DNA of 64,000 bases from Spirosoma sordidisoli (GCF_004138325.1 NZ_SBLB01000011.1:1-64000); one strand, 5' to 3'. Counted from the stretch's first letter, positions 1 through 8,895 are shown. The notes: a model not told the origin generated them from the sequence alone. Numbers and translations are program-made.

Positions 1-145
1 CTGGGTACCCAGAACCGGCAATCGGCACCGAACTGCTTCAGTGCCGATTTATCGGTTACGGGTAGCTATCTCGAATGCCTTGATGGTAGTCTTTGCCATC
101 ACTCAAAATTCGGGATGACTCATGTTTTTAGTTGATACTCTGTGC
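1..145. other. Left-edge intergenic sequence
   Basis: No gene is visible here. The first 12 bases form a perfect palindrome (CTGGGTACCCAG). A 9-bp stem (20-28 with 41-49, 12-nt loop) is followed on the plus strand by a short TTTAT run, so it could terminate a plus-strand gene lying to the left of the window. It has no T-run in the minus direction, so it is not a convincing terminator for the minus-strand gene that ends at 146. Confidence 0.4.
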
Positions 146-2161
146 TTATTCTACACCGAACATTACATCCGAACGACGGCCACTGTTGCCACCCCGGCGA
201 CGTGGTGTCTGCTTACGAGGTGCAGGCGGTGCCAGCAGTTTCGTACGCTCAGCGTCGGTCAGCGGTTTCAGATCAGTGATCGAGTAGGTGTTGTCGCTGA
301 TAATCGTATTGAAGCTTCCCACCTGCTGCTCAGGCTGACCGTTGATCGGCAGCTTGGTGACAGTGAACACAGCGCGGAAGTACGATACCTGCGGACGAAC
401 CCGACGACCTTTGTAGCGAATACCACCGTTGTTTTCGATGTTGCTCTTCTCGGTCTGCAGCGTCGTTGCCAGATTGCCTGGGATGTCGCGGAGATTCAGG
501 ATAACCGTGTTGGTGTCGAACTCAACTTCACCCGTAGCCAGACGGCGGTTCAGGCTTCTGTAGAACAAACGGTTTTTCTTGATCGTCTTACCGGTGATCT
601 CACCGTTACAGTAACAGATGCTGGTGAAGTCACGTGAGCCAGGCGTTCTGTAGAATACTTCCAGACGCTCCAGACGGTGACGGAACCGAGACTCTTTGTC
701 GATGGGGACACGTACATTGGCGAAGCTTGTTGTAGCCACTTCGCTCATACACGAACCACACTTGGCCGACTGGCGGCTGTGTACTGTTACGTAGTAGAAA
801 CCACGGTTCAGCTGCCCGTTCGTGAAGTACTGAGCGGGGAAAGTCAGCGTAGTATCGGTGGTGTTTTCCAGCTGCGCGATCACCTGATCAGCACCCGGAG
901 CACCCGCTACAACTGAATCGGCACGGTAGTACAGACGAGCGGTAAAGGTTTCGTTCTTCGGATTCGGAGTCGTGCTGCGCCAGCTGATAACCGGGGCGGC
1001 TGCCGATGGGTTAACAGGCTGATCCGTGTACGAGAGCGATACGCCTTTGAGCGACTGGCCATTGAACTGAACGTTCAGCTGCGGAATAGAATCGCAGGTT
1101 GGGCAGACAGTTGGTGCTTTCGGGATCAGCTTCTTCTGAACGAATCCTTTGCGAACAGCTACACCAGCACTAAAGCCACCGTGTTGACGACGGAACTCCA
1201 GCAGTTGATCCTGGATACCATTCACAATGATATAGTTCAGGCGGGTGAAGAAGCCCTGGCCCTGGATACCGATGTTCCAGTTGTTTCTGCCCACCGGGAA
1301 GAAAACGCCCAGCGATCCGATTACACCCGGATGATACAGCCGGTAGCTTGGGTTCACAGTCCGAAGCAGAGCACCACCTTCTACGAACGAAGGAATGTTC
1401 GTTGGAAGGGATCCACCCTGCGACGGGATGAAGGCCGCGATCGTTGCGGCTTCGGTACGGAACAGACCTCCCCGTACGCCAGCTTCGATAAAGGTGGTAG
1501 CGTCTGGGTTACGACGGCTACGAGCTACGGTGAACGTCAGGACCGGACCAACGGTCAGAAACATGTCTTCTGAAGCCCGCTGGCGAATGGTTACCTGATC
1601 CCGGTTAACGCCCCGTGCAGCAGCAAGGCCGTATAGGTAATCCCGGTAAACACCGCGCGTAATGTAATTCTGATAACCCAGTGCAGCGCCAACACCGAAC
1701 CGCAGACGACGGGTTGCAGGTGTCAGGAAGTAATCGATGTTACCCGTGATGTTGAAGCCGGCACCATTGTACAGGGTGTTGTCACGACGGGTAGGACCAA
1801 ACGTGTTTTCCCAGGTACCGCAATAGGCAAAGTTGGGACCGGCAAACAGTCCGATTCGCCAGGGCGACAGGCGCCGTACGAGTACAAACGTTTGGAACGT
1901 GGTGTCGCAATCGTCAAGCTCTGCCACATCGCTCGCCTGTGCTTTGAAGTCATCCCGACGTAACGTGTCGGTGTAAACTCCTTTGCCTAGTCGGTAGATG
2001 TTTTCGCGGGAGTAAGCTCGGTTGGGAGTTGTTGAACTCGGTACGGCGTCCCGACGGACTGTGTCAGCCTCTTGAGCAAGACCGACAGAAGGCATTGCAA
2101 AACCTAGCAACACGAGTCCAGCCAGCATCCGCATGGGGTGTTGTTGGATAAATGTTCGCAT
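146..2161 (-). CDS. Putative outer-membrane protein, beta-barrel plus C-terminal extension
   Basis: Function not recognised. I chose the ATG at 2161 because it places a clean Sec signal peptide at the N-terminus (MRTFIQQHPMRMLAGLVLLG, then a short stretch ending SVGLAQ). An in-frame ATG further upstream (2215) would add an unlikely polar leader. The mature protein has a short linker, then roughly residues 80-330 rich in alternating aromatic/glycine strands (GVGAALGYQNY, GVFFPVGRNNWNIGIQGQGF), as in an outer-membrane barrel. A beta-rich, possibly Ig-like half follows, with paired cysteines (CPTC, CGSC, CYC). The C-terminus is a strongly basic tail (PRKQTPRRRGGNSGRRS). A promoter-like TTAGTTTG lies about 25 nt upstream of the start. 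The gene stands alone on the minus strand. Surface or outer-membrane location is inferred from signal and composition only. Confidence 0.6.
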   Translation of the reverse strand: MRTFIQQHPMRMLAGLVLLGFAMPSVGLAQEADTVRRDAVPSSTTPNRAYSRENIYRLGKGVYTDTLRRDDFKAQASDVAELDDCDTTFQTFVLVRRLSPWRIGLFAGPNFAYCGTWENTFGPTRRDNTLYNGAGFNITGNIDYFLTPATRRLRFGVGAALGYQNYITRGVYRDYLYGLAAARGVNRDQVTIRQRASEDMFLTVGPVLTFTVARSRRNPDATTFIEAGVRGGLFRTEAATIAAFIPSQGGSLPTNIPSFVEGGALLRTVNPSYRLYHPGVIGSLGVFFPVGRNNWNIGIQGQGFFTRLNYIIVNGIQDQLLEFRRQHGGFSAGVAVRKGFVQKKLIPKAPTVCPTCDSIPQLNVQFNGQSLKGVSLSYTDQPVNPSAAAPVISWRSTTPNPKNETFTARLYYRADSVVAGAPGADQVIAQLENTTDTTLTFPAQYFTNGQLNRGFYYVTVHSRQSAKCGSCMSEVATTSFANVRVPIDKESRFRHRLERLEVFYRTPGSRDFTSICYCNGEITGKTIKKNRLFYRSLNRRLATGEVEFDTNTVILNLRDIPGNLATTLQTEKSNIENNGGIRYKGRRVRPQVSYFRAVFTVTKLPINGQPEQQVGSFNTIISDNTYSITDLKPLTDAERTKLLAPPAPRKQTPRRRGGNSGRRSDVMFGVE

Positions 2162-2798
2162 ACTTATTGAGTTAATTTTGACGCAATGTTTCAAACTAAA
2201 CTGTAATTCTCCCAAACGCGGCTACGGAAACTTAGGGAACGGCCTATCCACTGTTAAGGTGTTTTTTTTTACTTTTTAGCCAATCTGTTATGCCTTAGCC
2301 ACCTATCGGTTAACCTGACAATTCTTCTTGACTAGTTTCCCAAGTAAAATGTTTTCAAAATTTCAGCATCCCTGCAAGGTACCGCGCCTTTGACAATGCT
2401 GCTCCCGTCCGTTTGTAACCCGATTGGGCTTGTCGTTGTTGCCGGATGGGTATGCTTACCATCCGCAAACAGCCCTCCAATGGCGAATTTTGGTGCAATG
2501 TTAATGGGTTATTACAAAAGTCAATTCATCTGGCTACTTTTTTTTCATCTTCAGAATAAAGTAACCTTTAAAATCATTCCATTTATGTGAGCCTAACGGC
2601 GAGATTTCTGCTCATAACCGCTTCAAAACCCCATTTAGCGACTAGAATCGGTATGTTTTGCCGGTCTCTATCTAAAAATTATTTATGGTCAATTATAAGT
2701 ATTGTGTTGTGATTAAAAAATAAGACTAGGTCGTTTTCATTAATAGTTATGATTTTTCTAGTGTAATTCCAATTTGTTCTTCTATTATGGCTGTCATA
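2162..2798. other. Long AT-rich intergenic region, no gene seen
   Basis: It lies between the GNAT gene (which ends at 2799 reading leftward) and the promoter of the outer-membrane protein gene at 2161. It contains long T and A tracts and a weak 7-bp hairpin (CGGATGG 2443-2449 with CCATCCG 2459-2465). The only open stretch of note (2390-2590, plus) has no recognisable family and an unlikely composition. I see no tRNA or clear ncRNA. Confidence 0.5.
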
Positions 2799-3368
2799 CT
2801 AAACACATTGGTGATTAATGGTCCCTAATTCGTCGGTAATCGCTCGCTTCATCTGAAGCATACGCCGATAATGGGGCTTCATCTGACTGTAAGTAAGGTG
2901 GGTTTCGCCGACGGATTTGTAGCCATGTTTTTCATAAAAAGCGATAGCGTTTACATTGCTGTCCATTACGTGTAACCAGGTATAATTCCGGCCATAACGG
3001 AGGGCGGTTGCGTGCGCATAATTCATGAGCAGTGTTCCAAGACCTAAGCCGGTAAACTCGTTCAAAAAATAGAGTCGCTCGACCTGTAATCCCCCTGGCT
3101 CATTAGCAAGATCGCTGTTGAGTTTCATCTTCATATACCCAACCGGTTTGCCATCTACACACGCATAATAAAACTGAACGTCGGCCTCGGCAATCTCTTT
3201 CCTAAGTTGATCTGTATTATAGGTATGTTCCTGATACCAGACCCCGTTATCGTACCATAAATGCTGGTAGTGCTGCGGGTAAATAGTCAGGCACAAGGCT
3301 GATAGCTCAGCAGCCTGATCGGCCCGCACCGGCGCACTGATTTCTATATACTCCGTACTGCGATTCAC
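2799..3368 (-). CDS. GNAT-family N-acetyltransferase
   Basis: A predicted acetyl-CoA-dependent N-acetyltransferase of 189 residues; the substrate is unknown. The fold is supported by the core strand with the acetyl-CoA loop (VERLYFLNEFTGLGLGTLLM, a variant of the Q/RxxGxG/A motif A) and by the following NVNAIAFYEKHGYKSVGE segment, typical of GNAT motif B. I chose a GTG start at 3368 because its GTG overlaps the TGA of the upstream aldolase (GTGA), with an AAAGGG-like ribosome site just before it. The reading frame stays open upstream to an ATG at 3431, but that would overlap the aldolase by 67 nt and add residues without GNAT character. The two genes are therefore probably one translationally coupled operon, suggesting a shared metabolic role that the sequence does not define. 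Confidence 0.8.
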   Translation of the reverse strand: MNRSTEYIEISAPVRADQAAELSALCLTIYPQHYQHLWYDNGVWYQEHTYNTDQLRKEIAEADVQFYYACVDGKPVGYMKMKLNSDLANEPGGLQVERLYFLNEFTGLGLGTLLMNYAHATALRYGRNYTWLHVMDSNVNAIAFYEKHGYKSVGETHLTYSQMKPHYRRMLQMKRAITDELGTINHQCV

Positions 3369-4126
3369 TGACGCCCTTTCATAAATTCGCTGGTGGCCGA
3401 CTTCAGCAGACCGGCAAATGAGTTCAGACAAAAGAGTACTCCTCTGTCAACAAGTGCCTTAGCCTGGTCACCGGTAGCCGCCGTGGTACCTACAATTAAA
3501 CCCGCTTTCCTGATTCGATCAACTACGCTGCCAATCGTGCGCTTAACCTCGTCATGTCCGGGCCCATCGTAATACCCCATGCTCATTGCCAGATCGCGGG
3601 GGCCTATCACGAACCCGTCTACTCCTTCTACAGCCAGCAGATCATCGAGATTATTGATAGCTTCGCGGTCTTCAATTTGCGGCAGAACCAAGGTCTGCTC
3701 ATTCGAAAACTGAACGAACTCTCCCTGATTCATGTCCCCCAGCAGGTAATCTGCCGCCCGAACAGGGGCCACTCCCCGACTGCCCAACGGTGGATATTTT
3801 ACCGCTTTAACGAGGGCTTCCAGCTCCGCTACGGTACGAACCCCCGGCATCATGATTCCCTGCACTCCAGCGTCCAGGTACTGCCCGATGAGCTTGGCGT
3901 CATTGCTTCGCGCCCGGGCCAGGGGCGTAATACCACTCGTTTCGCAGGCACGCACAATGTCCTGAACCTGGGCTGTTGTAACAGGGCTGTGCTCACCGTC
4001 GATCATATAGAAATCCAGCCCCGAAAAGCCGCACAGTTCTGCTACGGTTGGATCGGTCGTGTTCGACAGCACACCCAGGACAGGCAGGTTATTTTTGAGT
4101 CGGGTTTTAACAATGTTTGGCTTCAT
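3365..4126 (-). CDS. HpcH/HpaI-family aldolase
   Basis: A class II, metal-dependent aldolase of the HpcH/HpaI family (253 residues), which reversibly cleaves 2-keto-3-deoxy acids to pyruvate and an aldehyde. Members include 4-hydroxy-2-oxoheptanedioate and 2-keto-3-deoxy-L-rhamnonate aldolases; the substrate here cannot be told. Supporting motifs in order are MIDGEHSP near residue 41 (family E/H motif), the PGVRTVAELEALVKAVKYPP segment with SRG just after, QIEDREAINN (metal-binding Glu) and GFVIGPRDLAMSMGY (GPxDL phosphate/substrate loop). I chose the start at 4126 because homologues begin at about this point; the reading frame continues upstream to 4222 with atypical sequence. Its stop overlaps the GTG start of the GNAT gene by 4 nt. 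Confidence 0.88.
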   Translation of the reverse strand: MKPNIVKTRLKNNLPVLGVLSNTTDPTVAELCGFSGLDFYMIDGEHSPVTTAQVQDIVRACETSGITPLARARSNDAKLIGQYLDAGVQGIMMPGVRTVAELEALVKAVKYPPLGSRGVAPVRAADYLLGDMNQGEFVQFSNEQTLVLPQIEDREAINNLDDLLAVEGVDGFVIGPRDLAMSMGYYDGPGHDEVKRTIGSVVDRIRKAGLIVGTTAATGDQAKALVDRGVLFCLNSFAGLLKSATSEFMKGRQ

Positions 4127-4453
4127 GAAGCAGATAAAAGAGATCGGTGACAGATCCGAGAGGCTGTCTATATAGGTAAACTGACAAAGTAAAGGAGTTT
4201 TGATGGCTAAACTATCCGCCATCGTCCGGGGCTGGCTAGTTAGTACGGCGTCGAAGTTTGTATATGGCTAACGTGCCCATCGGCCTGCCAGCTACCTTTC
4301 AATATAAGAGTGGCTGACAATCAGACCGCCGGAGGGTGCTAAAAGCAGCTGGCCCTGGTTGTGGAGAACGACAGGCCTCAGGGCTAAAAAAGGGCTGATA
4401 ATTTTCGGATAGAAAACAACCAGCCCTTTTTTTAGCACGCCGTATGACGTCTC
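4127..4453. other. Intergenic region between prfC and the aldolase operon
   Basis: Both flanking genes are on the minus strand. It holds the strong terminator at 4383-4436 and, nearer 4126, the presumed promoter of the aldolase-GNAT operon. No exact TAnnTTTG was found on the minus strand, so the promoter position is unknown. No gene is seen. Confidence 0.5.
4383..4436. terminator. Bidirectional intrinsic terminator after prfC
   Basis: The arms GCTAAAAAAGGGCTG (4383-4397) and CAGCCCTTTTTTTAGC (4421-4436) pair over about 15 bp with one unmatched T. The A/T tracts at each end supply U-runs in both directions. It lies 18 nt beyond the prfC stop. Confidence 0.85.
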
Positions 4454-6049
4454 TTAAGCAGTCACTTTGAATTCAGACGTCAGGTGGAACTGAATGTCCG
4501 GATTGTTTTGCTGATTCATTCGCAGCATCCAGTCAGACTCAGCCAGAAATACAGGGTTCTGGTCCTTATCGTAAGCAATCTGGTTGCCTTTAAGCCGGAT
4601 AAACTCATTGAGTTTAGCGGAGTTTTCGGCCGTTATCCAGCAAGCCTTGGTATAGTTGAGTGGTACCCAGCGGCATTTGGCACCGTATTCGTTTTCCAGC
4701 CGGTACTGAATAACTTCGAACTGAAGTTCTCCAACCGTACCTACAATTTTTCGGTTGCCCAACTCTAGGTTGAACAGCTGCGCAACGCCCTCGTCGGTCA
4801 ACTGCTGAATACCTTTGTCCAGTTGCTTGGATTTCATAGGATCCAGGTTGACCAGCTCTTTGAAGATCTCGGGTGAGAAGCTGGGAATACCCTGAAATTG
4901 CAATTCCTCACCTTCGGTCAGGGTATCCCCTATTTTAAATGTACCCGTATCGTAAAGGCCCACCACGTCGCCGGGGAAACCTTCTTCAACTACGCTTTTA
5001 CTATCTGCCATGAAGCTGAACGGACTGGCAAAGCGAACGTTCTTGTCGAGCCGGGTATGGTGGTAAAACTTGCCCCGCTCAAAAACGCCCGAGCAGATAC
5101 GCAGGAAAGCAATACGATCGCGGTGGCGTGGATCGAGGTTGGCGTGAATTTTAAAAATGAACCCACTGAAATTCTTTTCGTCCGGCAGCACTTCTCGTTT
5201 ATCGGTAGGCCGGGCAATGGGTTCGGGAGAGATATGGCAGAACCCTTCCAGCAGCTCTTTAACCCCGAAATTGTTGACGGCCGAGCCAAAAAATACGGGA
5301 GCCAGCTTGCCGTCCAGATAAGCCTGCCGATCGAACGAGTCGTATACGCCTTCGATCAGTTCTACATCTTCGCGCAATTGAGCGGCATCCCGATCACCCA
5401 CTTTCTGATCCAGCAGGCTATCGGCGAGTTCGATGGGCAGTACGTCGTCCTCAACCTTTGTTTTGTTAACTTTGAAGAAATATAATTTTTTCTCGATCAG
5501 GCTGTATACCCCCTTGAAGTCAGAACCCATGTTCACAGGCCATGTCATTGGCCGCACCCGAATGTTGAGTTTCTCTTCCAGCTCATCGAGCAGATCGAAC
5601 GGATTACGGCCTTCCCGGTCCAGTTTGTTGATGAAAATAATGACCGGTGTGTCGCGCATCCGGCATACTTCCATCAGCCGTTCTGTTTGCTCCTCTACCC
5701 CTTTTACGCAGTCGATAACCAGAATAACGCTATCGACTGCCGTCAGCGTCCGGTAGGTGTCTTCGGCAAAATCTTTGTGACCGGGGGTGTCGAGGATATT
5801 TATTTTCAGATTGTCGTATTCAAACGTCATCACCGACGTAGCAACCGAGATACCCCGCTGCTTTTCGATCTCCATGAAGTCTGACGTAGCCGACTTTTTG
5901 ATCTTATTAGATTTAACGGCCCCCGCCGTCTGAATAGCTCCGCCAAACAGCAGCAGCTTTTCAGTCAGTGTGGTTTTACCAGCATCCGGGTGGCTTATGA
6001 TGGCGAACGTCCGCCGACGGGCGGTTTCAGCCTGAACAGTAGTTTGCAT
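4454..6049 (-). CDS. prfC: Peptide chain release factor 3
   Basis: A translational GTPase of 531 residues that recycles RF1/RF2 from the ribosome after termination. It acts in the cytoplasm. The G1 loop ([12 protein letters not shown], residues 19-30), the switch region with [11 protein letters not shown], the G3 motif DTPGHKDF and the G4 motif [20 protein letters not shown] identify RF3 rather than EF-G. Domains II and III follow and the C-terminus ends with the usual RF3 segment. Length is typical. The gene appears monocistronic: a -7 element (TATCTTTG, reading the minus strand, 6069-6076) lies about 20 nt before the ATG, and a strong terminator follows the stop. Confidence 0.96.
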   Translation of the reverse strand: MQTTVQAETARRRTFAIISHPDAGKTTLTEKLLLFGGAIQTAGAVKSNKIKKSATSDFMEIEKQRGISVATSVMTFEYDNLKINILDTPGHKDFAEDTYRTLTAVDSVILVIDCVKGVEEQTERLMEVCRMRDTPVIIFINKLDREGRNPFDLLDELEEKLNIRVRPMTWPVNMGSDFKGVYSLIEKKLYFFKVNKTKVEDDVLPIELADSLLDQKVGDRDAAQLREDVELIEGVYDSFDRQAYLDGKLAPVFFGSAVNNFGVKELLEGFCHISPEPIARPTDKREVLPDEKNFSGFIFKIHANLDPRHRDRIAFLRICSGVFERGKFYHHTRLDKNVRFASPFSFMADSKSVVEEGFPGDVVGLYDTGTFKIGDTLTEGEELQFQGIPSFSPEIFKELVNLDPMKSKQLDKGIQQLTDEGVAQLFNLELGNRKIVGTVGELQFEVIQYRLENEYGAKCRWVPLNYTKACWITAENSAKLNEFIRLKGNQIAYDKDQNPVFLAESDWMLRMNQQNNPDIQFHLTSEFKVTA

Positions 6050-6068
6050 TATTCTCAGAATCAGACTA

Positions 6069-6076
6069 CAAAGATA
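6069..6076 (-). promoter_or_regulatory. Promoter -7 element of prfC
   Basis: Minus-strand TATCTTTG matches the Bacteroidota TAnnTTTG element exactly. I see no good -33 TTTG at the usual spacing. It implies a very short leader before the ATG at 6049. Confidence 0.55.
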
Positions 6077-6151
6077 CAGAATAGAATGGGGAATGAGTAC
6101 CGGGCGACCTCAAACGAGGGCAAGTCATCTCCGGCTCGTTCGGTTATCCGA

Positions 6152-6529
6152 CTACAGGAAAGCCCAGGCCAGCAGCGCCCAGCCCGCAATCATCAAAACC
6201 CCGCCAATGGGCGTGATAGCCCCCAGCCAGGTAATGCCGGTTGCGCACAGTATATATAACGACCCCGAAAAAATTAGCGTTCCGCCCAGAAACGAGTTTC
6301 CCGCCCAGCCCAGCCACTTAACCGTGGCCGGATTGCTACCAAAAACGTGCATCAACAGGCCTACCAGTACCAGCGCCAGCGCGTGGTAAAACTGATATTT
6401 TACGGCGGTTTCGAAGGTGTCGAGCCGCCCCGAAGCGGTTAGTGTTGCGCGCAGGGCGTGGGCCCCGAAGGCGCCAAGTGCAACGCCCAGTAAGCCCAGT
6501 ATGGCTCCGGATAAGATAAAGAATTTCAT
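6152..6529 (-). CDS. DUF423 (YgdD-like) small membrane protein
   Basis: A 125-residue integral membrane protein of the DUF423/YgdD family; function unknown. The family signature GAILGLLGVALGAFGAHAL is near the N-terminus, followed by YQFYHALALVLVGLL and a C-terminal ITPIGGVLMIAGWALLAWAF helix. There are four predicted membrane helices and almost no soluble part. I chose the ATG at 6529, so the protein starts MKFFILSG as relatives do; an ATG 24 nt upstream is possible. It lies 71 nt downstream of yggS on the same strand and may be co-transcribed with it. Confidence 0.88.
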   Translation of the reverse strand: MKFFILSGAILGLLGVALGAFGAHALRATLTASGRLDTFETAVKYQFYHALALVLVGLLMHVFGSNPATVKWLGWAGNSFLGGTLIFSGSLYILCATGITWLGAITPIGGVLMIAGWALLAWAFL

Positions 6530-6600
6530 AGGATTAAAGCCGAACGTCCACATTCGGCGCTTGCTTAACGAGTGGTAAAGACAGACGTGGACATCTGAGG

Positions 6601-7257
6601 TTATCGGCTCCCAAAAATAGCACTGCCGACCCGAACTAAGGTGCTGCCTTCCCCGACCGCAATTCTGTAATCGCCGCTCATGCCCATCGACAATTCGCGA
6701 AACGCAAGCATGGGTCGCTGTATGGTCGCCAGTTTATCGTAGAGCGTTTTGAGGCCGCGAAACTCCCGCCGAATCTGGTCCTGATCGTCCGTGTTGGTCG
6801 CCAGCCCCATCAGTCCTATGATGCGAACGTTTGGCAGCGCATCAAGTTCCGGACTATTCAGTAAAACGTCGGCTTCGTCGGGCAGAAGGCCAAACTTGGT
6901 CTCTTCGTCGGCAATATAGATCTGGAGCAGGCACTCGATTACCCGGTTGTACCTGGCGGCCTGTTTGTTTACCTCCTGCAATAACTTCAGGCTATCGATC
7001 GAATGTATCAGCGTCACGAACGGAGCTATGTACTTCACCTTGTTGGTTTGCAGGTGTCCGATCAGGTGCCACTCTACATCGGCCGGAAGCTGGGGTTGCT
7101 TATCGGCCATTTCCTGCACTCTGTTTTCACCAAACAGGCGGCACCCGGCCTCGTAGGCCTCGGCTAACATACTGACAGGTTTCGTTTTTGTGACCGCAAT
7201 CAGACGGGCGCGGCCCTGTAAATCAGTTTCTATCTGGCGAATGTTTTCGGCAATCAT
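6601..7257 (-). CDS. YggS-family PLP homeostasis protein
   Basis: A pyridoxal-5'-phosphate-binding protein (218 residues) of the YggS/PROSC family, which carries and buffers PLP and affects amino-acid and keto-acid pools. It has no confirmed catalytic activity. The PLP lysine is expected in RLIAVTKTKP (Lys24). GENRVQEM, EWHLIGHLQTNKVKYI, the IGLMGLAT segment and the phosphate-binding ELSMGMSGDYRIAVGEGSTLVRVG C-terminal region (shown in two overlapping parts in the protein) are family signatures. Length is normal. Its promoter is probably the minus-strand -7 element at 7304-7311, back-to-back with that of the divergent coiled-coil gene. Confidence 0.93.
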   Translation of the reverse strand: MIAENIRQIETDLQGRARLIAVTKTKPVSMLAEAYEAGCRLFGENRVQEMADKQPQLPADVEWHLIGHLQTNKVKYIAPFVTLIHSIDSLKLLQEVNKQAARYNRVIECLLQIYIADEETKFGLLPDEADVLLNSPELDALPNVRIIGLMGLATNTDDQDQIRREFRGLKTLYDKLATIQRPMLAFRELSMGMSGDYRIAVGEGSTLVRVGSAIFGSR

Positions 7258-7303
7258 AGGGGGCTGGCCGTCTGTTTTGTAACAGCCGTTTATTAAGATT
7301 GTG

Positions 7304-7311
7304 CAAAGATA
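7304..7311 (-). promoter_or_regulatory. Promoter -7 element of yggS
   Basis: Minus-strand TATCTTTG matches TAnnTTTG. It shares two bases with the plus-strand TAGGTTTG element at 7310-7317, forming a back-to-back pair (CAAAGATAGGTTTG on the plus strand). The -33 is weak. Confidence 0.55.
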
Positions 7312-7317
7312 GGTTTG
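7310..7317 (+). promoter_or_regulatory. Promoter -7 element of the coiled-coil gene
   Basis: TAGGTTTG fits TAnnTTTG; the -33 is only approximate. It would give a leader of about 100 nt that begins with the hairpin at 7320-7344. Confidence 0.45.
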
Positions 7318-7319
7318 AG

Positions 7320-7344
7320 AACTACGCAGAAACGCGTAGTTTTT
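7320..7344 (+). promoter_or_regulatory. Terminator-like hairpin in the leader of the coiled-coil gene
   Basis: AACTACGC (7320-7327) pairs perfectly with GCGTAGTT (7334-7341) around a 6-nt loop and runs into five T's. It sits right after the predicted start of transcription, so it could act as an attenuator. This is inference from structure only. Confidence 0.35.
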
Positions 7345-7426
7345 CGCCGTGAACCGTCGAATCGTACAATAAGTGACCCAATCAGTTTGTTTTGGTCAAG
7401 AATCAACCTAACCTCTCGGCTTACGA

Positions 7427-8377
7427 ATGACACCCATGGAACCCCGACCCCAACCGAAGAACAACAGCCGTAGCTTTCTGCTTGCTGCCCTCTTAATTCT
7501 GGCAGCTCTCAACGTTTTATTGCTTTACTTCTGGTACCAGGAACGGCAGGACAACAAAACGAAAGACGCTACCATTGCCGCCAAAACCGAAGAGGTGCTG
7601 GTTACCAAAACCAAGCTGGATTCGATCTCGGCTCAGCTGGATGCCAAGATTGCCGAGATTCAGCAATTGGGTGGCAGCGTTGATTCGCTCCTGAAAGTTA
7701 AGGAACAACTGGAGGTCGATAAGAAAGAATTACGCAACGTCAACTCATTCGACAGCCGTAAATACGATCAGAAGATCAAGAACTACCAGGCCATACTGGT
7801 CCAAAAGGATCAGGAAATTGCCCGGCTGAAAGAAGAAAATGGTATACTCACCCAGCAGAACGAAACCCTGGCTCAGGAAAACTCGGGCCTGAAAGCCGAA
7901 CGCCAGACACTGAGTGATTCGGTGGCGGCTGTGGTATCAAAAAACCAGGAATTAAGCGAGAAGGTGACCATTGCTGCGGCCCTGCGCGCGGAGAACATCA
8001 CCGTCAGTGCCATCAATACCCGCGGTAAGGAACGTGACGGCGATAGCTTCAAGGCCCGGCGCATCGATAAGGTCAAGGTGGTAGTTCGGCTGGCTCCGAA
8101 CGGATTGGCCAAGCAGGATGAGAAAGACCTGTATATGCGTATACTCGACCCGGCAGGGGCTGTCATCGCCGACATGGCAACGGGGTCGGGCGAGTTCACC
8201 TATAACGGACAGGGCGTCATCTATACGGCCATGCAGCGGTTTAGCTTCGATAACACTCGCCAGCAGGTCACGTTCGTATACGGGCGCGGTGGTCAGCGTT
8301 TCAACGAAGGCAAACATACGATCGAAATTTATTGTGAAGGGTTCCGCATCGGCGAAGGCTCTTTCACCGTGCGGTAA
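7427..8377 (+). CDS. Membrane-anchored coiled-coil protein, unknown function
   Basis: A protein of 316 residues (or 313 if the second ATG at 7436 is used). A basic N-terminus is followed by one membrane helix ([20 protein letters not shown], about residues 17-36). Next comes a long heptad-rich coiled coil (about 50-195) with repeated K/E/Q-rich segments. The C-terminal domain (about 200-316) is beta-rich, with [20 protein letters not shown] and [20 protein letters not shown]. The topology suggests a large extracytoplasmic part hanging from the inner membrane. Similar proteins are known to me from Cytophagales without assigned function. The gene stands alone, divergent from yggS, and is closed by a terminator before rpsF. 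Confidence 0.75.
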   Translation: MTPMEPRPQPKNNSRSFLLAALLILAALNVLLLYFWYQERQDNKTKDATIAAKTEEVLVTKTKLDSISAQLDAKIAEIQQLGGSVDSLLKVKEQLEVDKKELRNVNSFDSRKYDQKIKNYQAILVQKDQEIARLKEENGILTQQNETLAQENSGLKAERQTLSDSVAAVVSKNQELSEKVTIAAALRAENITVSAINTRGKERDGDSFKARRIDKVKVVVRLAPNGLAKQDEKDLYMRILDPAGAVIADMATGSGEFTYNGQGVIYTAMQRFSFDNTRQQVTFVYGRGGQRFNEGKHTIEIYCEGFRIGEGSFTVR

Positions 8378-8397
8378 TTCCTGACCAGATAGATTGT

Positions 8398-8441
8398 AAA
8401 CGAGTGCGATTGGCGGGGCCGGTCGCACTCGTTTCGTTTTT
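8398..8441 (+). terminator. Intrinsic terminator after the coiled-coil gene
   Basis: A 12-bp perfect stem (AAACGAGTGCGA 8398-8409 with TCGCACTCGTTT 8423-8434) followed by CGTTTTTA. Confidence 0.8.
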
Positions 8442-8464
8442 ACTGATATTTTCTGGTCGTTCTC

Positions 8465-8495
8465 TTTCGTGCTTCGGTGATTTTTCTTACCTTTG
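8465..8495 (+). promoter_or_regulatory. Promoter of the rpsF operon
   Basis: The -7 element TACCTTTG (8488-8495) is a perfect TAnnTTTG. TTTC at 8465-8468 lies exactly 19 nt upstream, one base off the -33 TTTG. The implied leader before the rpsF ATG is only about 20 nt. Confidence 0.7.
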
Positions 8496-8523
8496 CGCCC
8501 TCATTTCAAACCAATTACGTACA

Positions 8524-8895
8524 ATGTTTCCTAATAACTACGAAACGGTGTTCATTTTAACTCCCGTTTTATCTGAGATTCAGATGAAGGACGCCGTTGA
8601 CAAGTTCCGCAAAGTGCTGACCGATAATGGGGCGGAGCTCGTTCACGAAGAGAATATGGGCCTGCGCAAGCTTGCCTATCCGATCCAGCACAAGAACACG
8701 GGCTACTATCAGCTTTTCGAGTTCAAAGCACCCGGCACGATCATCGAGAAACTCAACACCGAGTATCTCCGCGATGAGCGCATCATCCGTCACCTGACGG
8801 TTTCGCTCGACAAGCACGCTGTGGCCTACAACGACCGCAAGCGGAATGGACTGGTGGGAAAGAAAAAACAAACCGAAAACGCTGAGAGCAAGTAA
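8524..8895 (+). CDS. rpsF: 30S ribosomal protein S6
   Basis: Ribosomal protein S6 (123 residues) binds 16S rRNA together with S18 in the 30S platform. The N-terminal [14 protein letters not shown] strand and the central [21 protein letters not shown] segment are characteristic. I chose the ATG at 8524 because the protein then starts [10 protein letters not shown] as in the family and because the promoter's predicted transcription start lies after the earlier in-frame candidates. It is the first gene of rpsF-rpsR-rplI, 2 nt before rpsR. Confidence 0.96.
   Translation: MFPNNYETVFILTPVLSEIQMKDAVDKFRKVLTDNGAELVHEENMGLRKLAYPIQHKNTGYYQLFEFKAPGTIIEKLNTEYLRDERIIRHLTVSLDKHAVAYNDRKRNGLVGKKKQTENAESK

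Noticed and set aside
1-49. Palindrome and hairpin at the left edge as a mobile-element end
   Set aside because: A 12-bp palindrome at the cut edge and a 9-bp hairpin are not enough; no transposase, target duplication or matching end is in the window.
2390-2590. Plus-strand open stretch of 66 codons in the long intergenic region
   Set aside because: No family resemblance, low-complexity AT-rich end and no promoter or ribosome site; likely chance.
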